This document shows, one piece after another, positions 25,829 through 33,829 of a stretch of DNA of 64,000 bases (position 1 is the first letter of the stretch; the number at the start of each line of letters is the position of its first letter). The notes under the pieces are model-generated. The model searched no databases. It was not told the DNA's origin and saw nothing but the letters and a program-made list of their open reading frames with translations. A program made the position numbers and the translations under genes. Origin of the DNA: an uncultured Lachnospiraceae bacterium. Lineage in GTDB: Bacteria > Bacillota > Clostridia > Lachnospirales > Lachnospiraceae. The stretch is from positions 31,391 through 95,390 of the forward strand of contig CAMXIK010000014.1 in NCBI GenBank assembly GCA_947243855.1, read 5' to 3'.

Positions 25829-26428
25829 TTACCTAAAGTTTAAATTCCTTTTTTCTATATGTTCAATACCTGTTAATTTGATAATATTTTCTAAATACCA
25901 ATCCTCACATTCATCATAATACATTTGGGATTTTCTTTTTTTAAAAATACGAAATGGTTCCATTTCAGAATTATCATAGATATGACAAATATCACAAAAT
26001 ACAATTAATTCTTTAACCAATGCCAAAGCTTTGTCATATCGTTTTATTATTTTCTCTTCCGGAACGTCATGCCCTCCCGCCTCAACTCTCGTTTTTACAC
26101 GCAACACATTTATCATCGGGTCGGCCGTAAGTATATAATAGCAACGTATAAAATATCCTTTTTCTTTTGCACGTTGAATCATTCTCAAATTTCGATCTGT
26201 AGACAGAACTGTCTCAAAACAAAATTCTTCCATACGCTCCAAATGCTCTTCTCGCTGCTTTTCTGCTATCTGTGCTGCCTCTAAATCTGAGCACTTTAAA
26301 AACTTTTTTATTTCATCCGCATTAATGTAATCCATGGGCGGCTTTAATAATTCTGTAAACGTACTTTTTCCCGAACCATTCGGCCCGGCAAACACTACAA
26401 TTTCCGGCATTTTTTCTTCAATTTCCAT
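25829..26428 (-). CDS. Zeta-toxin-like P-loop kinase
   Basis: The 199-residue protein has a P-loop GPNGSGKST (15-23), INADEI (35-40) and FETVLS (71-76), the pattern of zeta-type toxins/small UDP-sugar kinases, then a conserved RVEAGGHDVPEEKIIKRY segment with a basic residue cluster for phosphate binding. Epsilon/zeta toxins phosphorylate UDP-N-acetylglucosamine and block wall synthesis. Its start overlaps the upstream 67-residue gene by 11 bases, so the two form an operon in the usual antitoxin-first order. The sequence is AT-rich like the adjacent NACHT gene. It could instead be a chromosomal housekeeping kinase; substrate unproven. Confidence 0.82.
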   Translation of the reverse strand: MEIEEKMPEIVVFAGPNGSGKSTFTELLKPPMDYINADEIKKFLKCSDLEAAQIAEKQREEHLERMEEFCFETVLSTDRNLRMIQRAKEKGYFIRCYYILTADPMINVLRVKTRVEAGGHDVPEEKIIKRYDKALALVKELIVFCDICHIYDNSEMEPFRIFKKRKSQMYYDECEDWYLENIIKLTGIEHIEKRNLNFR

Positions 26429-26621
26429 ATCGTTCCTTTCTAACCTTTAAATCAACTGCTACCTTAGAACCGTCGCCATTTAATTCATAAATTGTTCTCG
26501 TTTTTCTATCGAACACCACCGCCGGAATACCCAAAGCTTTTTTCTTTTCCAATTCGATTTTCACCGCCGCATTTGCTCTCTTGACAACCTCTTCATCTGA
26601 AATATATTTTTTCCGTTCCAT
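26418..26621 (-). CDS. Small protein upstream of zeta kinase, candidate antitoxin
   Basis: The 67-residue protein is highly charged, with a helical N-terminal half (SDEEVVKRANAAVKIELEKKKALG) and a short beta-rich C-terminal half. It does not resemble epsilon antitoxin or a known DNA-binding fold. The start at 26621 is preferred over a GTG three codons earlier because GAGGTG sits at the right distance. It overlaps the zeta-like gene by 11 bases and is preceded by a promoter with a perfect palindrome, a layout typical of autoregulated toxin-antitoxin operons. Confidence 0.75.
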   Translation of the reverse strand: MERKKYISDEEVVKRANAAVKIELEKKKALGIPAVVFDRKTRTIYELNGDGSKVAVDLKVRKERYGN

Positions 26622-26669
26622 TGCTTGCACCTCGTTTCGATCTAATTGTCATATGTTAATTTTTCCATC

Positions 26670-26691
26670 ATACATATTTATAAATATGTAT
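26670..26691. promoter_or_regulatory. Perfect 22-bp palindrome in the promoter of the zeta operon
   Basis: The half-site is ATACATATTTA and the second half is its exact complement. On the - strand it covers a TATAAA -10 box that follows TTGATG by 18 bases; the -35 lies in the last codons of the NACHT gene. It fits an operator for autoregulation of the 67-aa/zeta pair. Confidence 0.65.
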
Positions 26692-26695
26692 CTTG

Positions 26696-29600
26696 CTATT
26701 CATCAATATCCTGCCCTCTTCTCCCCTGCTGGAGGAACCCTTTCTGCTGTAAAAACTTCATTTTCAAAAAACTATGACCTTTTTTTCTTTCTTTCATTTT
26801 TCTTTGGATTTCCTCTTTGCTCCAAAGCTGGAGCAATATTGCGAGATAGATTGCCGCCCATTCGTCATATTCATTTTCAGGATGTTGATAACGCCTCACT
26901 ATCATTTCCTCCAAGCCACTGATATTTTGCAATATATCTCCTTGAAACGAAGGCATACATACATTCACTATCCCCCAAGAAACCACCCTTTTTACGTCAT
27001 ATGACATATCTCGATTGACCCACAGCTCCACAAGTCTGGCAAAAATTTCAGCAGCAATTTCTCGTGGTATTAGATCCGCCGAATCATATCCTGACCATGC
27101 AAGACACCACGAAGCCGAAAAAATTGATAAACTTAAATCATTTTGAAGTAGTCTAAAAATATGTTTATAAATCTCCTCCATCGTTGCCTGATCTGCGTCT
27201 TTCTCTTTACCCCTAAACTCCACCTGCCTATGATATGCAGTTATCATCAGCAGCAATGCTCCTGTTACCTGTTTTCGATAATCCTCACTGCATAGATAAC
27301 TCAAAATTTCTGTCAAATCATACTCCTTTTGATGTTTTCTATAACAATTGTCCAGCCACGCCTCACAAAACTCGTATATATATTCTTTCTCCAATTCCAA
27401 AAATAATCTTTTCTCTGCAATCTCACTATAACTATTTCCGTACTTGCTTTTTATAATTGTGTCATATACGTTAATATTATCCCAAATACTGCTTTGATGT
27501 TTTATATTTTCAATTACCCTTCTATTTTTTATGATGGCAACAATCGCTTGTTCAAGCAGCTCCTGATTCATGGGAACCTCGTTTGCAACACAGTTTGCCA
27601 AGCACAAAGGCGCTAGATTTGCTCGTCGATCTTCTTTCTTTGAAGGAATCTCCGTAGACCGCTCAATAAGACACTCCATTAGCGGTCTAGCCTGACGCCC
27701 CAAAAGAACCGCCGCCATCGGAATAATCTCTCTCCACTGTTCATTATTAATATGCGAAATCAAAATTTCTACCGCATTACTCCCGTCATCCTCCTGAATC
27801 CATAATTCCGCAACCGCTTTCGCCGTAAGGTATTCCTGAAAACTTAAATGGGAAAACTCGTAAGTCGGAACCAACTGCCCATTCTCATTTTCCTCTAAAC
27901 CCGTCTGAATCAGCAGACTGCTCCGTTCCTCTACCTGATCGATAAAACGCGCCGGCGTAACGGTTGTATATCCCAATAATTCCGGCAATTCTTTTCTTGC
28001 TTTGACAATACTTTTTTGCAGCTCGTCCTTGATAATTTTTTGCACGCCCTTTTTTGTCATCTCATAGGCTACAAATGCTAACTGCGGTTCGGTTTCGTCC
28101 ATTTCAAGCCGATCGTGTCCAGCCGCATTCCACGTTACAAGAAGCAGCTTTATCATCTCCTCATAAAGCTGACATTTTTTGGTGGGAAGATATCCTACCC
28201 AACGCTTTACAAATAATAACGTAGTCAACAGCAATGGATTCTGAGCTAACGCGTGAATTCTGACATCCGCCAAAATAATATTACATACTCTATCTGCTTC
28301 AGCTCGTGTCGATTCCATTTCGCCTAATATAGCCTGATGCCATTTCAAACACAATAATCGAATTTCCTCTTCATCCATGCCGTCAATCGTATATTGCTGA
28401 CAATAACTTGCCAATGTACTGGCCACCGCACGGAATCCGGCTTCACGGGAAGTAACGATCAAATGACCGTTCGGGTAAGTCGCCACAAAGGTACGTAACT
28501 GATTCACAAGACAAATCCTATTTTTTTCCTGTGATATTTCATCCAATCCATCCAGTAAGAGCAACATACGCCCTTCCTGCAAAGCGTCTTCGACAATAGC
28601 CTGAAAAGAACTCTCATATTGTAAAATTTCGGCTCTGCGGGCAATTGACCCGATTATCTCCAAAATGCTCTTTGTAACATTATCTCCAAGATCGCGACAG
28701 CGGATATACACCGGAAACCAATCCTTATCCGGTAAGTTATCATCCACTTTTAATCTGCGTTCAGGGAGCGCATAGGCAAGCGCAATACGACGTATAAGCG
28801 TAGACTTCCCTCCGCCCGGCTTTGCTAAAATCGCAGCCCTCATAGAATTTGTTAAAACATGCTCAATCAAAACATGTTCTTCTTCCTCATCTTGCTTACA
28901 ACAAAACGTTAAAGGCACAAAGATATTTTCCAGATTCACTTTGACAGCGCCAGCTTCTTTATCTGTTGGCATACCTTCAAATTGAATTTCTCCTAACTCA
29001 GTTTCTAAATATCTAAAATATAAATCCTGAGCCAGCTGCTTATCTGCATCTGTTTTCGATTTCGCATTCATATAATTCAACGATGCAAATCCAATATTCT
29101 GCTTCCTTGCCTGTTCAATCAATTTCTTTGCCACGCTGTTGACCAGACGGTTTCCATCGGCGTGCACAAACGCAAAATGCGTAGTTGTCTGCTTTGGAAA
29201 ATCCGAATAATATAATACCCATATCCACCCCTCTTCACTGGCAATCAAATCCACTACGTCACAAAGATGCAGCGAACTGTTTTTTGCCTGTCTAACTGCA
29301 TCAACTGCCTTTTCCAAAGAACAAAGTACATTTCCCTCAATCAACTCTTTTATTATTCCGTCCGGCCCTAACAAAATCGGTTTTTCATTGCCAATCCGCT
29401 CTTTTTCCTGTTCTAATGCAGTTTCTGTAAATCCCAAATGCGAAACAAAATATCCAACCGTTTCATATCCTACTTGGTTAAACCGCCCTTTTTCAACCCC
29501 AAACGCACCAACAAATTTATTAATTTCACTTCCGCCAACCTTTTGCTGCCATGCCTTACTCTCAACAATCGCAACCCTCTTTTCTGTGCGATGCAGCAAG

Positions 29601-29749
29601 AACATATCAATTTCTCTTCCAGCTTTTTGAACATCATAATGCGGTTCTCCAAAACCAAGCGAATGAAAAACATCATAGACCATTCGGTTAAACAAATCAC
29701 CTTTTTTGTTTTTATCTTTTTCAAGAAAAATTATGTCCCTAACTTTCAT
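26696..29749 (-). CDS. PD-(D/E)XK nuclease-NACHT STAND protein, candidate anti-phage defence
   Basis: The 1017-residue cytoplasmic protein has three parts. Residues 15-150 are a restriction-endonuclease-like (Mrr/NERD-type) domain with GREID (Asp48) and VESKAW (Glu63, Lys65). Residues ~290-640 are a NACHT NTPase: Walker A AKPGGGKST (about 309-317), Walker B LLLLDGLDE (about 396-404), a sensor-like VTSREAGF and a winged-helix-like region. Residues ~650-1017 are helical, repeat-like and probably sense the trigger. Bacterial NACHT proteins with nuclease effectors protect against phage by abortive infection. It has its own promoter (29797-29825) and is followed by the 67-aa/zeta operon. It is strongly AT-rich compared with its neighbours, a sign of transfer. 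Start ATG follows GGAGGA by eight bases; a TTG one codon earlier is less likely. Confidence 0.9.
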   Translation of the reverse strand: MKVRDIIFLEKDKNKKGDLFNRMVYDVFHSLGFGEPHYDVQKAGREIDMFLLHRTEKRVAIVESKAWQQKVGGSEINKFVGAFGVEKGRFNQVGYETVGYFVSHLGFTETALEQEKERIGNEKPILLGPDGIIKELIEGNVLCSLEKAVDAVRQAKNSSLHLCDVVDLIASEEGWIWVLYYSDFPKQTTTHFAFVHADGNRLVNSVAKKLIEQARKQNIGFASLNYMNAKSKTDADKQLAQDLYFRYLETELGEIQFEGMPTDKEAGAVKVNLENIFVPLTFCCKQDEEEEHVLIEHVLTNSMRAAILAKPGGGKSTLIRRIALAYALPERRLKVDDNLPDKDWFPVYIRCRDLGDNVTKSILEIIGSIARRAEILQYESSFQAIVEDALQEGRMLLLLDGLDEISQEKNRICLVNQLRTFVATYPNGHLIVTSREAGFRAVASTLASYCQQYTIDGMDEEEIRLLCLKWHQAILGEMESTRAEADRVCNIILADVRIHALAQNPLLLTTLLFVKRWVGYLPTKKCQLYEEMIKLLLVTWNAAGHDRLEMDETEPQLAFVAYEMTKKGVQKIIKDELQKSIVKARKELPELLGYTTVTPARFIDQVEERSSLLIQTGLEENENGQLVPTYEFSHLSFQEYLTAKAVAELWIQEDDGSNAVEILISHINNEQWREIIPMAAVLLGRQARPLMECLIERSTEIPSKKEDRRANLAPLCLANCVANEVPMNQELLEQAIVAIIKNRRVIENIKHQSSIWDNINVYDTIIKSKYGNSYSEIAEKRLFLELEKEYIYEFCEAWLDNCYRKHQKEYDLTEILSYLCSEDYRKQVTGALLLMITAYHRQVEFRGKEKDADQATMEEIYKHIFRLLQNDLSLSIFSASWCLAWSGYDSADLIPREIAAEIFARLVELWVNRDMSYDVKRVVSWGIVNVCMPSFQGDILQNISGLEEMIVRRYQHPENEYDEWAAIYLAILLQLWSKEEIQRKMKERKKGHSFLKMKFLQQKGFLQQGRRGQDIDE

Positions 29750-29796
29750 CAAGTTTATCCTCCACTGTTGTATTTAAATACTCATTCTTCTAAAAG

Positions 29797-29825
29797 TGTA
29801 TATTAATGTATCTTTTGCATAGCAA
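29797..29825 (-). promoter_or_regulatory. Promoter of the NACHT gene
   Basis: On the - strand TTGCTA (29825-29820), 17 bases, TATACA (29802-29797), about 50 bases before the start codon. Confidence 0.6.
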
Positions 29826-29944
29826 ACATCATATCATTCTTTTTAACATGTTTTTCTAATCTGGTAATAATATGTTTATTATATTATAAAATAACTTTAC
29901 AGCTTTTTCTACGTATTTTTGATAAATGTAAACGCACCTTTTTA

Positions 29945-31738
29945 CTACCCCGGCAGACTCCCCTCCACACACAGCGCCCCATACCCCACTCTCGCATCCG
30001 GATACTCCGCCACCCCGCGGATCGGCTTCGCACCCTTTCTGAGATAAGCCTTCACCTTCTCCCCGTACAAATACGGATCGTTCCCCATCACAATCCCCCA
30101 CTGCATCAGCAAGGCCGCAGCTCCCGTCACAAAAGGAGTTGCAAAGGAGGTGCCCGTGACCGGCGAATAACCGCCATATCTGTCGGGCGCCATGACACCC
30201 ACCCCCGGCGCCACAAGATCCGGTTTCACATAAGTGTCCGAAGTCCGGCTGTTTACCTGTTCCTCATACAGATATCCCCTGCCTGAAAAATCGGCGTATG
30301 ATTCATAGACTGGATCATAGGCTCCTACCGTAACTACATTGCCGGCAGTGGAAGGAATAGTGAGCGTCACATCCGGCGTGGTTCTGACAAAACGGGTGTC
30401 CGCGCTTCGCACGGAAGAAGACGGCAGATAAAACGTATAATTTCCGGTTGCCACCTTCAAGGGACGAATCAAAAACGTCCATACCCCCTCATCCAAATAG
30501 GACTCTCCTGCCGCCGGCAGAAAATCAAAGTAAATTTCCTGTGCTGTCCGATAGGGCGCCGGTTCCCCATTGTAGAGTAAAATTTGTGTCTGCTGCAGCC
30601 GATAAACCTGTTTACCGGGTTGGTCAGTATCGACTTGAAAACGCTCCCCGGAGGGCGACACGACTGTCACAAGAAAACGGTCCGTATATTCCTTCCAGAG
30701 CTGTACATTCAACCCTCTTTCATATGCCCCCACTGTCATTTCCACCCTCACGTTCTGTCCATCCGCATTCCCGTCAGTCATATTGACTGTTTGGGTCACT
30801 TCATAAGTCCCTAGTCTTTCCGCCCGCACGCTGCTTCCCACATGCCCTCCGGACGCGCCCTCATTTCCACTGCCCACACAGATCACGCTTCTTCCAATTT
30901 CCGAAACATTATTGATAAACCGTTCCAACAACGAAGTCCCGTCATGAGGGCCATACGTATTTCCAAAACTTAAGTTCACAGCCACAGGCATATTCAATGC
31001 AACCGATTTATTAACCACATAAGTCAATGCCCGCATCAGCTCTGTGGTTCTGGGAAAAGAATTTTCCTTTGGCGTTCCCAGCCTCACAACCAAAAGACTA
31101 CTCTCCCTTGCGACTCCCGCATAAGCAGCGCCTGCGCCACCGCCGTTTCCAGCGGCGATTCCAGCCACCGCCGTGCCATGCCCGCTCGTATCAACGCTTG
31201 GCACAACTCCCTCGGCCGCCACCCTGCTGCCCGCCGCAAGAGCCTCGTTGATCTGCGCCGCGTCAAATTCCCGCCCCAGAACCTGATCCCAAAGATACCG
31301 GATTCTGGTCGTACCGTCCGCATTACGAAAATCCATATTATAGTAGCTGATGCCGGAGTCGATCACTGCAACCAGCACGCCCTGTCCCGTCAATTCCCGG
31401 AAAATCTGACTGCCCGGCGCGTAACAGGAAGCCGTATTGCCGGACAAATCAGAAAAAAAGAGCCGCTTAGGCTTCTCCACATATTCGATTTCCTCCACCT
31501 CGGCAAGACGTTCCACCAATGATTCCGGCACAGTCAAAATCGCGTATCCCGCAATCAGCTCTTCCACCACTATGCCCCATTCCACCAGTCTTTGCAAAGA
31601 TCCGTGATATTTGACAATGACTTCCCATGTGTTTTCCAGCCCGTCGTATCCCACATTCAATTCCAGCGAACGTTCCCGCTCTGCCTCCGGCGTCTGTAGC
31701 GCCAAATTCAATATATTCTCATTTTTCTGCGAATCCAT
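29945..31738 (-). CDS. S8 subtilisin-family serine protease, clostridial Csp-like
   Basis: The 597-residue protein has no signal peptide. An N-terminal prodomain-like part (1-95) precedes the catalytic domain with Asp127 (AVIDSG), His187 (SGHGTAVAGI) and Ser531 (GTSFATP), so the triad is intact. A large insertion between His and Ser (about 330-480) forms a jellyroll-like region, the layout of clostridial CspB/CspC-type and related S8 proteases. The start at 31738 is preferred over one 34 codons upstream because AAAGGG precedes it and the upstream stretch has no family likeness. It is divergent from an AraC-type regulator with a palindrome between them. Confidence 0.9.
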   Translation of the reverse strand: MDSQKNENILNLALQTPEAERERSLELNVGYDGLENTWEVIVKYHGSLQRLVEWGIVVEELIAGYAILTVPESLVERLAEVEEIEYVEKPKRLFFSDLSGNTASCYAPGSQIFRELTGQGVLVAVIDSGISYYNMDFRNADGTTRIRYLWDQVLGREFDAAQINEALAAGSRVAAEGVVPSVDTSGHGTAVAGIAAGNGGGAGAAYAGVARESSLLVVRLGTPKENSFPRTTELMRALTYVVNKSVALNMPVAVNLSFGNTYGPHDGTSLLERFINNVSEIGRSVICVGSGNEGASGGHVGSSVRAERLGTYEVTQTVNMTDGNADGQNVRVEMTVGAYERGLNVQLWKEYTDRFLVTVVSPSGERFQVDTDQPGKQVYRLQQTQILLYNGEPAPYRTAQEIYFDFLPAAGESYLDEGVWTFLIRPLKVATGNYTFYLPSSSVRSADTRFVRTTPDVTLTIPSTAGNVVTVGAYDPVYESYADFSGRGYLYEEQVNSRTSDTYVKPDLVAPGVGVMAPDRYGGYSPVTGTSFATPFVTGAAALLMQWGIVMGNDPYLYGEKVKAYLRKGAKPIRGVAEYPDARVGYGALCVEGSLPG

Positions 31739-31770
31739 CTTTTTCCCTTTTCTTTCCGCGCTTTTATATG

Positions 31771-31785
31771 CTAAAATAGTTTTAG
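31771..31785. promoter_or_regulatory. Palindrome CTAAAATAGTTTTAG between S8 protease and AraC gene
   Basis: A 15-base inverted repeat with 6-bp arms in the 71-base gap between two divergent starts. It may be an operator for the AraC-type protein. Confidence 0.4.
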
Positions 31786-31809
31786 TATATTGTATTAAGA
31801 GGAAACGCC

Positions 31810-32808
31810 ATGAAGACCTTACAAACCGCCATTGCCGCAAACACGAAGAACAAAGAATCCTTCACACATGATTCACCGGAAACCTACGATAATCTTTACG
31901 CAAAAAGAGATTATGGAACGTTAGACTATCCGGTCAACGCACGCTGTCTGGATCTGCGCAAATCCTATATGAACTGGATTCGCTGGCATTGGCATGAAGA
32001 AATGGAAATCATCATTGTCAATCAAGGAATTGCCGAAGTCTCCACAGACGACGCCACTTATCTCATCAAGCCGGGGCAGGGGCTCATCGTCAACCAGAAT
32101 GTCATGCACTGTATTCATGCCTACAATCAGAAACACTGTATCTTTCTTTCTCTGGTTTTTCATCCGGATTTTATTTTTGGGCACAAAAATAACTATTTGC
32201 AGACAGAATATTTGCTCCCCATGCAGAATTATCAGCTTTTCAAAGCTTTCTTTCTGGACGAGAGCGCACCTTGGCACGAGCGTATATTGCAGACGTTAAA
32301 AGAAATCATTGACTTGAATCTTGACCAAAATTTCGGCTATGAAATTGCCACCAAAGGATATTTGTGCCATTTCTGGGTAGAGTTGCTGCGACAGCTCCCC
32401 CAACCGGACACGCCCATTGTTTCCCACGCATCGCAGGACGAACAGCGCGTCAAAGAGGCAATGCTGTTCATTCGGACCCACTATGCGGAACCCCTGACGC
32501 TGCAGGAAATTGCTGGCAGCATCCACGTCAGCAAAAGCGAATGCTGCCGCTGCTTTGCCAGAACCTTGCAGATGAGTCCATTCGAGTATTTGATGAAATA
32601 CCGCATCTACGAATCCACCAAAAAACTGATGGACCCCGAGCTGAATTTTGCCTCCATTGCCGACCTTGCCATCTCTGTAGGCTTTAACAACACCAGCTAC
32701 TTTAACAAACTCTTTAAGAAGTTCCTCGGCTGCACTCCCACCTACTACCGAAAGAATAAGGTACTGCATCCGAAAACAGAACAGGGGACGCTCTCTTATT
32801 TCTTGTGA
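31810..32808 (+). CDS. AraC-family regulator with cupin sensor
   Basis: The 332-residue protein has an N-terminal cupin domain (IRWHWHEEMEIIIVNQG, then a Gly/Pro turn KPGQGLIVNQNVMHCI) that usually binds a sugar or similar ligand, and a C-terminal pair of helix-turn-helix motifs (LQEIAGSIHVSKSECCRCFARTLQMSPFEYLMKYRI and IADLAISVGFNNTSYFNKLFKKFLGCTPTYYRK). It is divergent from the S8 protease gene and might control it, though such regulators often act on sugar genes elsewhere. An intrinsic terminator follows at 32855-32888. Confidence 0.92.
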   Translation: MKTLQTAIAANTKNKESFTHDSPETYDNLYAKRDYGTLDYPVNARCLDLRKSYMNWIRWHWHEEMEIIIVNQGIAEVSTDDATYLIKPGQGLIVNQNVMHCIHAYNQKHCIFLSLVFHPDFIFGHKNNYLQTEYLLPMQNYQLFKAFFLDESAPWHERILQTLKEIIDLNLDQNFGYEIATKGYLCHFWVELLRQLPQPDTPIVSHASQDEQRVKEAMLFIRTHYAEPLTLQEIAGSIHVSKSECCRCFARTLQMSPFEYLMKYRIYESTKKLMDPELNFASIADLAISVGFNNTSYFNKLFKKFLGCTPTYYRKNKVLHPKTEQGTLSYFL

Positions 32809-32854
32809 CGCTCTTCTGCCTCGCCGTCATTGATCTGCTTTTTCCGCACTACCC

Positions 32855-32888
32855 AAACAGCCTGTCTATTGTAACAGGCTGTTTTTTG
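32855..32888 (+). terminator. Terminator of the AraC gene
   Basis: Arms AAACAGCCTGT (32855-32865) and ACAGGCTGTTT (32874-32884) with an 8-base loop, followed by a T run. Confidence 0.85.
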
Positions 32889-32962
32889 TTCACCGTATAT
32901 ATTTTACATTTGTACATTTTATCTTTTAAATGCAACATATAATTATCTTTCGTAAAATATAG

Positions 32963-32991
32963 TTGACATTTTAATTCTGGAGTGCTATCTT
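32963..32991 (+). promoter_or_regulatory. Promoter of the XRE-DUF6773-CPBP cassette
   Basis: TTGACA (32963-32968), 17 bases, TATCTT (32986-32991), about 60 bases before the XRE start. Confidence 0.65.
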
Positions 32992-33057
32992 ATAATCGTT
33001 CAAAGGAAATCGGAGAAGGCTGTCTGCCAATGTGGAAGAAAGGGGGCCGTATTTTTC

Positions 33058-33261
33058 ATGAAAAACCTAAAACTCAAGTTAGCGCGCATGGAAAAAGATA
33101 TGTCCCAGACGGATCTGGCTAAACGGACTGGCGTCACCAGACAGACCATCGGCATGGTGGAATCAGGGGATTATAATCCAACCTTAAATCTGTGCATTCA
33201 GATCTGCAAAGCGCTTGACAAAACATTAAACGATCTGTTCTGGGAAGAAGAAACCGATTAA
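33058..33261 (+). CDS. Small XRE-family helix-turn-helix regulator
   Basis: The 67-residue protein is essentially one Cro/CI helix-turn-helix domain: MSQTDLAKRTGVTRQTIGMVESGDYNPTLNLCIQICKALDKTLNDLF. Such YgzD/XRE-type regulators in Firmicutes are often found ahead of small membrane proteins and control their own operon. It is followed after 45 bases by a DUF6773-like membrane protein gene and a CPBP protease gene, a frequently seen clostridial cassette. Confidence 0.92.
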   Translation: MKNLKLKLARMEKDMSQTDLAKRTGVTRQTIGMVESGDYNPTLNLCIQICKALDKTLNDLFWEEETD

Positions 33262-33306
33262 CTTATGTAAGACGGCAGGAACGATTCAAAAAGGAGGCAT
33301 ATCGCA

Positions 33307-33780
33307 ATGAAATGGTTTCGGAAAAATAACCTGGATGAAATGCAGGAATTGAAACTTTTAAAATTAGAAAGCCGCGGTTTCTGGCTCGGCTTTATCGGCC
33401 TATTTGCGGCAATCGCGGTACAAGTATTTTTATACGGCCCTGAGCACGTAAAAAACATGCTGGCCGGCGAATTTATCGTATTTCTGTGCATGGGGCTTTA
33501 TCTGATGGGCGGCTGCCTGAAAAACGGCATCTGGGACAGGCATCTGAAAGCGACTCCGGCCGTCAATATAGGCTTTAGTCTATTAGCCGCAGTGATAACG
33601 GCGCTATTTAACGGTATTGTTTCCTACCGTAACTATCAGGATCTGCCGGGCGCTCTTATCGTCTTCGGCATAACCTTCCTGCTTGTGGGCGTAACGGCTT
33701 CCGTCGCACTCTGCGTCTGCTCCGCTCTCTATCAACAGAGAAGAAAGCGGCTCGAGGAAGAAGACAACGACGAAAACTAA
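33307..33780 (+). CDS. DUF6773-like membrane protein
   Basis: The 157-residue protein has a charged N-terminus (RKNNLDEMQELKLLKLESRGFW) and four hydrophobic helices, ending in a charged tail. The order XRE regulator, this protein, CPBP protease is known from many Clostridia and supports the DUF6773 assignment. Function unknown. Ribosome binding site AAGGAGG. Confidence 0.8.
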   Translation: MKWFRKNNLDEMQELKLLKLESRGFWLGFIGLFAAIAVQVFLYGPEHVKNMLAGEFIVFLCMGLYLMGGCLKNGIWDRHLKATPAVNIGFSLLAAVITALFNGIVSYRNYQDLPGALIVFGITFLLVGVTASVALCVCSALYQQRRKRLEEEDNDEN

Positions 33781-33829
33781 CGTGAAAAAACTGTCATCAA
33801 AAAATTATACTTTAGAAGGAGAAACACAA

